The notes under the pieces: generated by a model
Database searches by the model: none
Told to the model about the DNA's origin: nothing
The model's input: only the letters and a program-made list of their open reading frames with translations
In this document: positions 21,001-31,345 of the stretch, piece after piece
How the letters are laid out: every line of letters starts with the position of its first letter
Position numbering within the stretch: position 1 is the stretch's first letter
Made by a program: the position numbers and the translations under genes
Origin: Nectonema munidae
Taxonomy: Eukaryota > Nematomorpha > Nectonematoida > Nectonematidae
Length of the DNA stretch: 64,000 nucleotides
Assembly (NCBI GenBank): GCA_030549495.1
Contig: JAUIRK010000953.1
Coordinates: 1,330,001-1,394,000, forward strand
Reading direction: 5' to 3'

Positions 21001-21805
21001 TAGTAGTTGAGTGAAGTGCGGGTGTGCAGTGCGGTAAATTGGTGTATAGAGTACGGAGGAAGGTGTTCCAGTGTGTGTATTTTGGAGATTTCGTGGGGGT
21101 GCGTGTGTGTGCTTTCGCGTTGATGTTGAGTTGAAAAGTGATGTAGTGATGATCAGATGCGGAGGGTTGATCGGAGATGGCCCAGTTTGAGATGAGATCG
21201 TACGTGTTTGCTGAAGAGAGAGTTATGTCAATATGTGATGAGGTGACAATGTTGTTTATAATTCTCAGGAAGGTTGGCTCTGTTGTGTTGTCGCAAATGT
21301 GTAGATTGTGTTGGGCGATGAAGGATGTCGCCTCGATGCCGCGTAAGTTTTCTTTTTGGTCCCAAAGGAAGGATCGCGCGTTGCAGTCGGTGCAAATGAT
21401 GAGGTAAAAAGATTTGGAAATTGTTAATATGTGCGCTTTGGCGCGGTTGAGATCGAAAGTGAAGGCGTCAGTGAAAGCTTTTGTATTGGAGGGTGGGGAA
21501 TAGTAAGAGCAAAAAAGGAGGGGAGTGTTGGATGAAAAAATTATCGCAAAAGCGTATTGTTGTGAGGAAAATTGCTTGAGGAACGTAAAAATGAGTGATG
21601 ATTTTAGTAAAATGCAAGCGGAGTAGTAGGTGGGTGGTGATATGTAGAGAGAGTAATATGTGCTGGGAATGGAGGGTAGAGAGAGATTGAGTGCGTATGG
21701 CTCGTTGATTGAAATTATATCGTGAATGGAGCTGTGTAGTATGTTCGTGAGGTTTGCCCAGCTGGTGGATGAGTGATTAGTGTTTATGTGTAGGAAGTTC
21801 AGCAT
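18063..21805 (-). CDS. LINE ORF2: endonuclease, reverse transcriptase, RNase H (one frameshift)
   Basis: ORF2 makes target-primed reverse transcripts. The first frame, 21805-19934 (623 codons), holds an APE-type endonuclease (TDCNARSFLWD; SDHHYITF at its end) and RT blocks (FLPKPHKD, NWRPITILPVLGKILEKI, LFLDIDNAF). The second, 19901-18063 and upstream in frame, starts with the RT motif TPQGGCLSD and the catalytic FSDDLLF, a Ser variant of F/YADD. Next comes RNase H with FTDAAKS, YDAECTAL, FYTDSQK and WCPAHSNIQENIRVDLLAK, so the acidic residues are present. Near the end is a CCHC finger (CRFCN...H...C). The frames are separated by one apparent single-base loss in an A run near 19946, giving a stop just before the RT catalytic box. 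Apart from that the copy looks intact. Confidence 0.92.
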
Positions 21806-22920
21806 ATGAAATTTTTGATTATGTTAGAGTGTAAGTCATGCATGTTTTTTATATGTTGTATGCGGTGAGGGCATGTGTCGGAAGTGGAAGAGTGTTTTTG
21901 GTGACAGTTGGAGCAAGAGATTTTAGAGGGATCTTTGGCAAAAATGCATGACTCAATCGAGTGCCCTCTGTCTCCGCAGTGATTACAATGTGGGGATACT
22001 GCTTTGCATTTTGAAGTGGAGTGATTGAATTTCAGGCAGTTTGCGCATTGAGAGAGCCGTGGTTTGAAAATTTTAGGGTGGAGGATGGTGTGGTGGATAA
22101 TAATTTTAGGATTTTCACAGAAGTGTTTGAAAAGAGTGTTGGTGGATGTTTCGAAAGTTATGGTGTATGAGTAAAGGCCCTTTTTTCCTAGTTGTCTTGC
22201 TGACGTGATTGTTCCTAGGTCTTTAAGGAAGCAGTTTTCTTGAGTGAATTGTGTGGGAATGTCTTCTATGGGGAGGTCTGCAGGAATGCCAGAGAGAACA
22301 AAACGAGGGAGGATGGGTGGAATTTCTTTGGCGGTGATGCCCTTTTTCGATAGTGAGTTGATGGCCAAGTTTTTCTGATGATTATTCTCAAATTGAAAAA
22401 GGAGGGAACCAGAGGAGGAGCTTCGGGTATTTTTTATTACTATTGGTTGAGTGCTTGTGTCCATATTCTTTATAATATCTTTTTTGAAAGAAGCTTTTTG
22501 AGATCTGTTTTCAGAGGGAGTAGTTGGTGAGATCATTATTGAGAGTTTTGGGTCTAGGAGTTTTTTCTGTTTGGGTAGTGAGTGAAGTGGTTGAGTTGTG
22601 ATGACGGAGGAATTTGATTGTGGGGTATTGGAAATAGTGGATGTAGGGAATGAGGGCGATGTAGTGGTGGTTGTTTGTGAGTAAGTTTTTGTAGGTGGGG
22701 GGTTTGTATGTGAAGAGTGAGAATGCAGAAAGTTGGTTAGCTTTTCGATCTTATCGGAGTGTGTAAGCAAAACTTCGATTTTTAATTTGTGGAAGCTGAT
22801 TAGATGTTCCGCAGGAAGTGTAATGTTGGAAATAAATCTATCGAAAAGGTCGGAGATAACTTGGGAGGATGTAAGGGGTGATGTATCATCTTGTCTTATG
22901 CGTTTAGTTTGCGGATTCAT
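21799..22920 (-). CDS. LINE ORF1 protein with CCHC zinc knuckles
   Basis: This is a nucleic-acid-binding, gag-like ORF1 of 373 residues, intact. The N-terminal third is Ser/Thr/Pro-rich and of low complexity. The C-terminal part has three knuckles: CANCLKFNHSTSKC and CNHCGDRGHSIESC, both CX2CX4HX4C, then a variant CSNCHQKH...C. A region before the knuckles (FVLSGIPADLPIEDI and on) resembles the RRM-like or PRE_C2HC part of Jockey/R1 ORF1 proteins. ORF1 stops at TGA 21799-21801 and overlaps the ORF2 start by 7 nt (ATGCTGA), an arrangement that suits termination-reinitiation. In family members this protein coats the RNA in a ribonucleoprotein particle. Confidence 0.9.
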   Translation of the reverse strand: MNPQTKRIRQDDTSPLTSSQVISDLFDRFISNITLPAEHLISFHKLKIEVLLTHSDKIEKLTNFLHSHSSHTNPPPTKTYSQTTTTTSPSFPTSTISNTPQSNSSVITTQPLHSLPKQKKLLDPKLSIMISPTTPSENRSQKASFKKDIIKNMDTSTQPIVIKNTRSSSSGSLLFQFENNHQKNLAINSLSKKGITAKEIPPILPRFVLSGIPADLPIEDIPTQFTQENCFLKDLGTITSARQLGKKGLYSYTITFETSTNTLFKHFCENPKIIIHHTILHPKIFKPRLSQCANCLKFNHSTSKCKAVSPHCNHCGDRGHSIESCIFAKDPSKISCSNCHQKHSSTSDTCPHRIQHIKNMHDLHSNIIKNFIC

Positions 22921-23784
22921 GGCGAAAGTGGAAAGATGGTGTGATGAGGGGTGTGTATGAGGTTTGGGAAAGTTGTGGTGATGAGATATAAAGTAAAAAA
23001 AAGAAGAGAATAAGAGCCTGAAATAGAGAGGATAACTTCAGGAAGGGGGTTGGCAGGAAAATAGTGTTAGTAATTGAGTTGATGAGCTTATCTTCAAACA
23101 AACTTCGAGTTGAACAAATTCGCCATTTTGTTAGTTTAGAAGTTTAAAAAGATCAAAGCAGTCCACACAAAAAGGATGAGACATGGTATGTGTAAGTTTC
23201 TAACTTAAAAATATTTTTTTTAGAAATTTTTAAACAAAAATTTTAAATTTAAATGTCAAAATGAAAAAGAACAGATCCAAGAGACAGATTCAAGTATTGA
23301 CTGAGTCAGTGGAAAACGAAATTGTTAAAAGAAATTTTACAACAAAGCATTGTGAATGGTAATAAATTTTTTTATTTATTTTTCTGTTTTTACATAATAA
23401 AAGTGTATTTTACAATAATACACAAGAAAGACCAAGGAGAATATTCCTTGTTTTGTTTGTTTCTTAAAAGATTTATTATATGCATTGTATATGAGTAAAC
23501 TAAAAGCGACTTTAATTGGTCTTAAGTTTGCTCGTATATTACAATTGTACTGACTAATGTAATTTCGAATTTCAAAAAATCTTTTTCCTCTTTAAAAAAA
23601 TACACAATAGAAAATAAAAGTCCGAAATCCAAAGTAGATTTGCTGTTTTAAAGATAAAACTGTAGAGATTAGCTCAAAAATTTTGTTTTAGAAGGAAACA
23701 ACATTATTCCACTAAACCGAACGATACGGAAAACCGAACTTTTTAGTTGGTCTACGAGATGTCCGGTTTTAGGAGAGTCGACAG

Positions 23785-24240
23785 TAGTGCCTTAAAGAAT
23801 TAGTGAAACAAGTGTGTAGAAATTATTTTTGAATTAATTTGTCGAGTTGTAAGTTAAATATTAATGGAACTATGTATATTCTAAAAGAAAATGTCGTTTG
23901 TGAACCGCAGCTTGATAAACAGGGGAAAAATAAATTCGAGCTACTTTTGAAACAAAAATCTTTTTTCCACAAATAACGAGACTTAGTTGGATTATCAAAA
24001 AAATTACTTATGAAGTTACAATTTGGAAAATGATAGGTAAAATCAGCAATGACATTATAAAATGAATAAGGACAAGTAAAATTTATAAAAATATTGCCTA
24101 TCAAAATTGATGAAATAGAGGTTCTTTTTGTTATTGTAGGAAAGAAGCCAAATCACTTAAGGGTATTTATAAAATTTAAATAATTAATACTTTTATTTAT
24201 TAGATATTTTTTTATTGAAGCTAAGAATATTTAAAAATGT
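23785..24240. other. AT-rich DNA, nothing convincing
   Basis: A 93-codon minus-strand open frame (24104-23823) has no recognised motif and could be chance. Confidence 0.4.
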
Positions 24241-24241
24241 T

Positions 24242-24402
24242 GTAAAGGTAAAGGTAAAGGTACCTTGGAGTGTTTTCCTTGAAAAAGCACAATTGCACCG
24301 CGTGTATCGAAATATGAATAAAGTAGGCTTGATGCGGGATCAAACCCAAGACCTTGAGTTATCGAAACCCAGTATCTAAACAACTTTACTCACGCCTCGA
24401 AA
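24242..24402 (-). mobile_element. tRNA-derived SINE (family 1)
   Basis: Read on the minus strand it contains an A-box-like GTGAGTAAAGTTG, a B-box-like GGGTTTGATCCC and a non-tRNA body with AATTGTGC. It ends in a (TTTACC)n tail. Other copies are at 33955-34104 (plus), 41878-41985 (minus), a tail piece at 40712-40750 (plus) and a worn copy at 45940-46075. A pol III promoter within a short repeat that ends in a simple-sequence tail is the SINE hallmark. Confidence 0.8.
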
Positions 24403-26449
24403 TGTGAAATTAGATTCAAAAGAAAATAATTATAGGTTTTTAGGTGGTATGCCATTGTTGTCAAGGCCATGTTTATCAACTTACTCTATTGTGTCATCTT
24501 TATGTGTCACCTTGTAGCATAGAATCCCCATCAATCTTCTCCATTTCATCCTCCTTATTGCTATTCAATTTTGAACTTATATTGAGAATACTCCTCCGTC
24601 ATTCTATTATTTAGCCAAAAATGTTTGTATTCTTCGACTTCAGATATAAACACACCCTTCAAATGTGCCTATCATATTTTCTTTCTGTTCATTAAAATTT
24701 CATTTTTTTTGCTTCTGTTATTCTGACCAGCATTCTTTAGCGTATTTCTACATTTTTCTAAGATTTTCTCGGATTTTTCTTTACTTTTCGTAACTAGTAA
24801 TGAAATCGTTCTCCAAACATCATTGCCTATAGCGTGCTCCTCTCGATGGCTTTAGTAGGCATATCGATTATCATAAACAAGAAACGACTGAGTGCACCGA
24901 TTTTGATACAAACCAATTTCAACTATGAATCTTTCAGATTGGGTATTTGTCAATTTTATTACCTTTTCCAACATCTTGTTATGATCATTCCCTATGGTTA
25001 CATAAATTTTAACACATACTTTTTTCTTATTTTTTTACTAAATGATTTCGAGTGATACACTATTGTATGTCTTTTCGAGATCTACGATCTTATTATTTCT
25101 TTATAATTTTTCTGTTAATATTTTTAATGCATATATTTTATGCGTTGAACTTCTTCAAAACATAAACTTAATTTGAAACTTATCGATATCAACCATACCT
25201 CTCTTGCCTATTTTTTAGTATTTACTCCTAGATTTTTAATGTATTGCTAAGCATTTTGATGCCCATCAAAGCATTTGAAACAACATTCGGTTATACTATT
25301 TTTTTGAATAGTGGCACGAAAGAACTTACTGCCATGATTGTGACATCTTTCTGAAAAACTCTTTGAAGCAATTTCTATCTCTATTGTTTTATTTCTCTTC
25401 TTCTCTTTGATTGTCATAAACAGACGCCTCCATCAAGGCTCTCGTTTTGACCAATATACCATATTATAATGAATTTTTCCATACAACGATAACAGACTAA
25501 GATCTAGGATAATTTATTTATTTTTAAATTTTATTTCTAGAGTTATAAAGATATACTTATATTTTTTAGTTTTACTTTTTTTGGCATTGTTATAATTTTA
25601 GTATATATCAACTCTATTCAAAATTAGCGAGATTCAAAATCGTGCATAATATTTAATTATATAGGTTAGTCAAATTTCTATAATTTGTAAATTAAGAAGC
25701 AAAATATATAATGTTTTTTTTAAACATTATTTTAAACTTGTTTTTTACATCCTATTATTTAGTTTTATGTTTTTGGACCGTGGGTATCATGTTTTAATAT
25801 AAATGATAATTTTTGATATACAATATATTATAAAAAGAGTATTTAATAGTATGGTAAAAAATTTTCTATTTAGTTTGTAGGTTGTTTTATGCGCTGATAT
25901 ATTGTTTGTATGTTATATAATGCGTTTGATTTTAATAATTAAAATAAGGATAAATACTATTCTTGTTTTCTTATAATACTACATTAAGGATTTCATTCTT
26001 TGAAAAAAATTCCATAGAAGTCATTTCTAGGTTTAAGTCTTAATTTTCAAATTGGTACGTCTAATGAATACTATCACTAGTTTTTAAAAAATTTTAAAAT
26101 CATAATATGTCGTATGCTTTTACGTTCACTATTTTAAACATGTTGACCCATCATTTTACATTTTCAAAGGCTTATTTAATTTATATAGTTTATATATTGT
26201 GTAAACCTTTATTTGTTTCTCATGCACGATGATATATAGTGTATGTGACCTTCAAAAGTAAATATTTTATTGTGTATAATTTAAATTAACAGATGTTCAA
26301 GATTTTGTATTTTCTTAGTGTATCGTATAACTGAACCCATTTTAAATAGAATATAGTTTTATTAAATTTATTTTTTCTTAGAATTTTAAATTTTCACGCT
26401 TTAAGTGGATAAATATGAATTTTTTATATTGATTTTGGATTAAAAAATA
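24403..26449. other. 2-kb AT-rich intergenic stretch upstream of TFDP
   Basis: No conserved frame or repeat ends were seen. The last few hundred bases must hold the TFDP promoter and 5' leader, but no specific element could be picked out. Nothing resembling an E2F site (TTTSSCGC) was noticed next to the start. Confidence 0.4.
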
Positions 26450-27493
26450 ATGGACTCTCCTTTGTATAACACTCCTGAAAGATTTAATGTTTCGATTTTA
26501 AAGAACAAGGAGTATTCAACTCCGCAAAGTTTATACGATAGTACTCCATCACCTCGATTTCGTTCTGAAAGATCTGGAAAAGGTCTAAGATTATTTTCCA
26601 TGAAAGTTTGTGAAAAAGTTCGCAATAAAGGTGTAACTTCTTATAACGAAGTGGCAGATGAACTTGTTAATGAATTCACTTCTGATATTCCTATTGATTT
26701 CACCAAGTCAATAAGTTATGAGCAAAAAAATATTCGAAGAAGAGTTTATGATGCTTTAAATGTTCTGATGGCAATGGACATTATTTCAAAAGAGAAGAAA
26801 GAAATAAGGTGGTTGGGCCTTCCCAATTCTTCCACTTTTGAATTTTCTAACCTTGAAAAAATTAAAAAAGATAAAGTTAAGTCTATCACTGAAAAGTTGA
26901 ATACGCTCCAAGATTTGCTTTTGAAGCAAATATCTATTAAAGCTCTGATTGAAAAAAACTTGAGAAATCAAGCAAACGAAACGGATCAGTCAAACAGAAT
27001 CCAACTTCCCTTTATGCTGATTAAAACGGATAAAGATACTGTCATCGATTGCTCCATATCAAACAATAAATGTGAGTATTTTTTCAATTTCAGCAAGAAC
27101 TATGAAATAATTGAAGATTTTGCTCTCCTCAAAAGCCTTGGCTTCACTATGAATTTGGAAAAGGGTACTGCTAGCAAGGAACAAGTGCAAAAGGCTAAAA
27201 GTTACGTAGCTCCCAACATGAAAAAGTTTATCGATGACATGGCGAATCCAAATCGTAACGAAGATTTTATTCAAAATGTCTTATCTTCAGCTTCTTCTTC
27301 GCAATTTATGGATGACTCAGTTCAAACAACTCCACAAATTTTATCATCCCAACCTAATTCCTTTTCAATCAAGAAAGAGACACCGTCAAATAACATTTCC
27401 GAAATTCGATCGTTGAACTTCTCAAAAATACTCACTTCGAATATTAATCGACAGAATTTAATTTACACAAATCACAAGAGTAATAATATTTAA
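26450..27493 (+). CDS. TFDP: E2F dimerisation partner, DP-type transcription factor
   Basis: DP proteins pair with E2Fs to bind TTTSSCGC promoters and control S-phase genes in the nucleus. The 347-residue frame has a winged-helix DNA-binding domain at about residues 43-124. Its signature is the block KNIRRRVYDALNVLMAMDII followed by SKEKKEIRWLGLP, nearly identical to human DP1. A coiled coil follows (about 130-175, KIKKDKVKSITEKLNTLQ and LLLKQISIKALIEKN). Next is the DP marked-box region with LPFMLIKTDKDTVIDCSIS and YEIIEDFALLKSLGF. The N-terminal leader is only about 40 residues, and there is no long acidic C-terminus as in vertebrate DP1. The whole gene is one exon, though animal TFDP genes usually have introns, so it may be an old functional retrocopy or an intron-poor lineage gene. 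AATAAA at 27906-27911 is a likely poly(A) signal. Confidence 0.95.
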   Translation: MDSPLYNTPERFNVSILKNKEYSTPQSLYDSTPSPRFRSERSGKGLRLFSMKVCEKVRNKGVTSYNEVADELVNEFTSDIPIDFTKSISYEQKNIRRRVYDALNVLMAMDIISKEKKEIRWLGLPNSSTFEFSNLEKIKKDKVKSITEKLNTLQDLLLKQISIKALIEKNLRNQANETDQSNRIQLPFMLIKTDKDTVIDCSISNNKCEYFFNFSKNYEIIEDFALLKSLGFTMNLEKGTASKEQVQKAKSYVAPNMKKFIDDMANPNRNEDFIQNVLSSASSSQFMDDSVQTTPQILSSQPNSFSIKKETPSNNISEIRSLNFSKILTSNINRQNLIYTNHKSNNI

Positions 27494-27905
27494 CTTTTGT
27501 GTCTAAAATTTTAGTTTCAATCAATCATGCTTTTCTCAATGCTGTATTATAATTTGGAATGCAACTTTTTTTTATCATAGTCATCGCTAACATCTATATT
27601 AAATCACATCTTTATTAGCAGCCATCACTATCTTCTTCATAGTGGGTTAAATAATCCATTCAGCTCTTGCATCAACACTGTCTTCTATTCCAATATCGCC
27701 TCACTTTTTTTCTCTGCCATGGCATCAAATCAATATATTTTCCAGGAGTATCTCTCCCTCCATCTATATATAAAGTTGGTCATCTTCATATATCCGTTTC
27801 TTATTTATCATTACCTGCATTTTACCAAATTTGTCCCATCATTTTATCCTTTAACATAATCATGAATTTAACTTAATTTTAAATTAAAAATCTGAAAATG
27901 TGTAC

Positions 27906-27911
27906 AATAAA
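27906..27911 (+). terminator. Candidate poly(A) signal of TFDP
   Basis: AATAAA occurs about 410 bp after the TFDP stop, followed by T-rich sequence. It is a plausible 3' end, but in AT-rich DNA the hexamer also arises by chance. Confidence 0.4.
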
Positions 27912-29030
27912 AGTATATTTTTATAAATGAAGGATTTCTTCGAAATATTTTCTTTATTTTAACAGCGTCACAACTAATTCTTATAATATTCCCATGTTAA
28001 AATCATTTACAGGTCAGTTGCGCCATGACTAAAGTTTTTAATTGATTACATAAATTCATTATTGAGTATGTTGGCTTTTTAATTTTTATTATCAATTTTC
28101 CATGTAACGCAATCACCCCACCTCACCTTATATTTCCTTTATCCTTTTCAAAAAATACATCTCTTCATAGAAATTTTAATCAAATGAAATGACAAATTAT
28201 TTTCAACTGGAGAGCACTATTATCAATATCTTGTTATTTTTTATGCCTTTATGCATCACCTTTATTGGAATTTGATGAATATTTAAATGCATGCTAAATA
28301 TATATTTTTTTTTCTTCAAAAATGTATAGATAAGTCGAAGATGGCAATGTTAAATTTCTCTACTTATAATAATCAGAAAAATATTGCTGTTATAATTTTT
28401 GTCAATATTTAGTTTTGATTGGAATTCAGTTAGCTTATTCAACTTGAGAAATTTGCAAAAGCTTTAATTTTGCTGAATTAAATAATACGATTAGAACTAA
28501 ATTAATTATTTTTAATATCACTAATCAAACCAAAATCTAACTAATTAACTGACAAACTAAGCAAGTATCAAGAAATTTTTGCAATTTGCGAGTTGGTAAA
28601 AGTTTGCGTAGTGTTCTTTTCGCGAGCAATCAAATATTTTCAAAATTATCTTCATATGTTATACTTATTTTTCTCTCCAAGAATTTCAGATTAATATTTT
28701 GGCGGATATATATGACGTCCCCTACTAGGGGGAGTAAACTAATTCTAGATGCTCTGTATTAAAAAATAGAGCAGGAGGGGTAAAAATCACGACGGGGGCG
28801 GGGGGGGGGTTAAAAACTTAAAAATATTGATGGACTTCATTTATGTGTGATCCCTGATAGTATTCCTACTTTGCTATACTTTAAAAAGTCCTTTTATATA
28901 AGTATACTTATATGATCTTTTTACTAACGAAAATTTGTCAATCCAACAACAATCGCATTAATTTCACTTTGGCTCCATAATTTTATTTATACAATCACAA
29001 AATAAAGCGCTTATTTTTGTGTAAATTTTA
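27912..29030. other. Intergenic DNA with a G-rich repeat end
   Basis: A GC-rich patch at 28714-28815 (ccccctactagggggag, then a G10 run) looks like the border of a mobile element, but no partner end was found. At 29036 the sequence cagtcaatcctcgtaaaccg resembles a pogo-type terminal repeat; its complement was not found. Confidence 0.4.
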
Positions 29031-29395
29031 AATTCAGTCAATCCTCGTAAACCGGACTTTATCATCCATTCAAATAAACTTTTTTATTAAAAAGAAGATT
29101 TATTTAAATGACAAAAAATATAATAAAATATATACACATTCACAATTAGAGGAATTATAAAAAAAACAAGAAAAAAAGTAAAAAAAATGTACTTTTCTAT
29201 ACAAAAATAACAGTAAGCGTATAAGTTATAGTAAAATCAACAGATACAGTTAAACTCAAAAAATTAGCATTAACATAAAGTCAAATAATAAAAAAACTAT
29301 AAATAAAATTAACATATAAACACAAAATATTCAAGATGGAATCATAAGGGTTAATAATGCTCCTTCTTACCTTCAATTTTAACTTTTTTTAATTT

Positions 29396-29639
29396 TTATA
29401 ATTTTGATAAGAAAATCATTGCTTTTTCACAACCCGGACACAATATCATTATCGGATTTTTAAATGACCTTCTGTTCTGATTAGCTAAGGTTGTCTGCAT
29501 TTCTACAATGTTTAGCGAGGTTCTATGCTTCCATTTCTTATAAACTTTCAAAGAGAACTCTTTCTCTTGTGAAAAATTAGCAATCACTGGGTGCCAAATC
29601 AGGCTTGCAGTGTTGAAGTATTCGGAATTGGAATCCTGT
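29396..29639 (-). other. Possible coding exon of unknown function
   Basis: A strong acceptor (TTGTTTTCACAG) on the minus strand precedes a 79-codon open frame starting DSNSEYFNTASLIWHPV and ending CPGCEKAMIFLSKL-stop. I do not recognise it. It could be a terminal exon or chance, because the upstream sequence is a LINE relic and no partner exon was identified. Confidence 0.25.
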
Positions 29640-29689
29640 GAAAACAAGAAGCCATAGTCACTAAAGACTCCTAAAATTAAAAATTTGGT

Positions 29690-29945
29690 TATAATTTTAG
29701 ATGTTGATCTTTTTATTATTTTTTTGGGCCATGATTCTTCTCTTTTTGTATCTATCTTGAGCATCAACTTCTCTAAGATCCAATTCCTCAAGCCTCTTGG
29801 CCAAGGCATCACTCTATCTTAACGGTGGGCAACCATTTGTCTCTTCACTTGTTCTTTCCAAGCTTTTCGATTTTTTATCAAAACGCGTCCATATCAGCGG
29901 AGTTTGCTTCTGCCAATTGCTGAAAACACAATCATCGTAATTTTA
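29690..29945 (-). mobile_element. Worn LINE 3' end
   Basis: Minus-strand translation in shifting frames gives GRSKLR, YGRVLIKNRKAW, then KRLEELDLREVDAQDRYKKRR. The last part corresponds to ELGLTEEDAQDRxKWRR of the copy at 10559-10810. It has several frame changes, so it is an old relic. Confidence 0.45.
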
Positions 29946-30104
29946 GTCCTATTTCTCACTCTTCGTTTATTATTTTGTCCTTTAACCTATTTGAAGCAGA
30001 CTTTAAAAGTAAGGAAAACTAGAAAGAAGGCAGAATCAGTCCTCCCCTCTTAAAATTTAATGATAAAGTGTTTTTTGAACTTTATAGTTATTTTCTACCA
30101 TTTT

Positions 30105-30545
30105 CAAGTATGCTGAATCGATTGGTAATATTCATTTTCAATCAAAATTGACAGCACCTGTCTAAATTTTTTTTTAAAATATTCTAATGTTTTAAACACA
30201 GATACACTGCACATTTTAAGTATTCTGAATCTATTGGCGGTAATCAATTTTCTTGAATAGACATCAATTATGCTGAAAATCAATAAAAAACGACAGCATT
30301 TGTCAAAAAAAATCAAAATTATTAATGTGTAAAACACAGATATACTACACATTTTAGTTTTGCTGAATCGATTGGTTGTACTTAATTTTCACAAAAAGCG
30401 ATCAATTATGCAGAAAATCACTAAAATTAATAGCCAAAAATTAATACTACTCATAAGAGACACTTACAATATCCTATTTGAGAATGCTGAATCGTTGGAG
30501 ATACCAATTCCCACAAAAAGAAATTAATTATACACTTATAATTTG
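30105..30545. repeat. Tandem array, about 112-138 bp degenerate unit
   Basis: The motif gctgaatcgattgg recurs at about 30112, 30224, 30362 and 30486. Each copy is followed by sequence such as tcaattatgc, gacagca.ttgtc and aaacacagatacactgcac. Units vary in length, so the array is old. Confidence 0.8.
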
Positions 30546-30724
30546 TAGTAATGGAGAAATTTATTTGAAATTCCATGGAAGAATATTTTGAACAAGAAAA
30601 TATGCATTTTCTCTACAGTGGTGACACCAAACAGCAACTAATGAGGATGAGAACAAAATCTTGTTTAACTTTGTGACGATTTATGAAATATATTCGCTAA
30701 ACTACGTTAATATAGAAAAAGATG

Positions 30725-31345
30725 TCATGGATTTTACATGAAATATATGTTCTTATACCAAATTCACCATGTCGGTTTTATTTCTGGACTCAAATTTTGG
30801 ATTTATGCGTTGAAAATATCTGTAACTGTCAATAAAATCTGCGGTTTACGTCTGAAAACGGTCTCCAAAAATATTATCTTTACATTTATATGAAATATAT
30901 GTTTTTATACCAAATCGATCATGCTGGCTTTATTTCTGGAAGCAGTTTTCGCATTTAGGTTTTTAAAAGATCTTCAACTTTTTCAATCAGCAACGTCAAT
31001 CAAAATTTCGATTTACGTCTGAAAACTATCTTCGAAATATTCCCTCTAATTTTACATGAAATATATGTTCTTGTACCAAATCAATCATTCTAGTTTTCAT
31101 TTCTGGGCTCAGTTTTCTTAGGCTTAAAAATATCCAAAAATGTCAATCAAATGTGAGGTTTACGTCTAAAAACCGTACTGTCTCCAAAAATATTTTCAAA
31201 ATTAAAAAATATCTCTTTTTATGCCAAATCGACTATGCTTATTTTATTTCTCTACTCTATTTTGGCTAATACGGTTAAAAATATCTATAAGTTATATTTA
31301 TTTAGTGATGTTTGCCTGAAAATCCGTTTTTTTCCAAAAATCATT
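30725..31345. repeat. Second tandem array, about 150-166 bp unit
   Basis: About four imperfect copies begin near 30735, 30890, 31053 and 31200. They share catgaaatatatgttctta, ccaaatcgatcatg, tttatttctgg and gtttacgtctgaaaac. The array follows the 30105-30545 array closely but its unit is different. Confidence 0.8.

Larger units (their letters stand above)
17874..23176 (-). mobile_element. Full-length non-LTR retrotransposon (I/Jockey/R1 superclade), 5.3 kb
   Basis: The element reads on the minus strand from a 5' end at 23176 to a 3' end at 17874. It is flanked by a perfect 13-bp target-site duplication, tgagacatggtat (17861-17873 and 23177-23189). Its parts are a 5' UTR (23176-22921, about 256 bp), ORF1 (22920-21799), ORF2 (21805 to 18063) and a 3' UTR of about 190 bp ending in a short A run. 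Base composition is clearly higher in G+C than the flanks. The perfect duplication and the near-intact frames indicate a young insertion. A zinc-knuckle ORF1 plus APE endonuclease, RT and RNase H in ORF2 place it with I, LOA, R1 or Jockey relatives; phylogeny of the RT would decide. Confidence 0.93.
17242..23784 (+). mobile_element. pogo/Tigger-like DNA transposon remnant split by a LINE
   Basis: The left end CAGTCGACTCTCCCAAAACC pairs with the right end, which read inward is CTGTCGACTCTCCTAAAACC (18 of 20). TA dinucleotides flank both ends (17240-17241 and 23785-23786), as for Tc1/mariner-pogo elements. Further inside both ends carry GGAAAACCGAA-type repeats. Without the LINE the element is about 1.2 kb. 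A short frame at 23261-23362, beginning MKKNRSKRQIQVL, looks like the N-terminus of a CENP-B/pogo transposase but stops after about 33 codons. The element is therefore an internally deleted, inactive copy. The LINE 17874-23176 is inserted in it. Confidence 0.75.

Noticed and set aside
19555-22960. Several plus-strand frames across the LINE
   Set aside because: All are shadows of ORF1 and ORF2 on the minus strand; none has a recognisable motif.
23823-24104. 93-codon minus-strand frame
   Set aside because: It has no recognised motif or splice-linked partner and low-complexity composition; a chance frame is more likely.
29033-29065. Pogo-like terminal repeat (cagtcaatcctcgtaaaccg)
   Set aside because: No matching opposite end and no TA next to it, so no element could be delimited.
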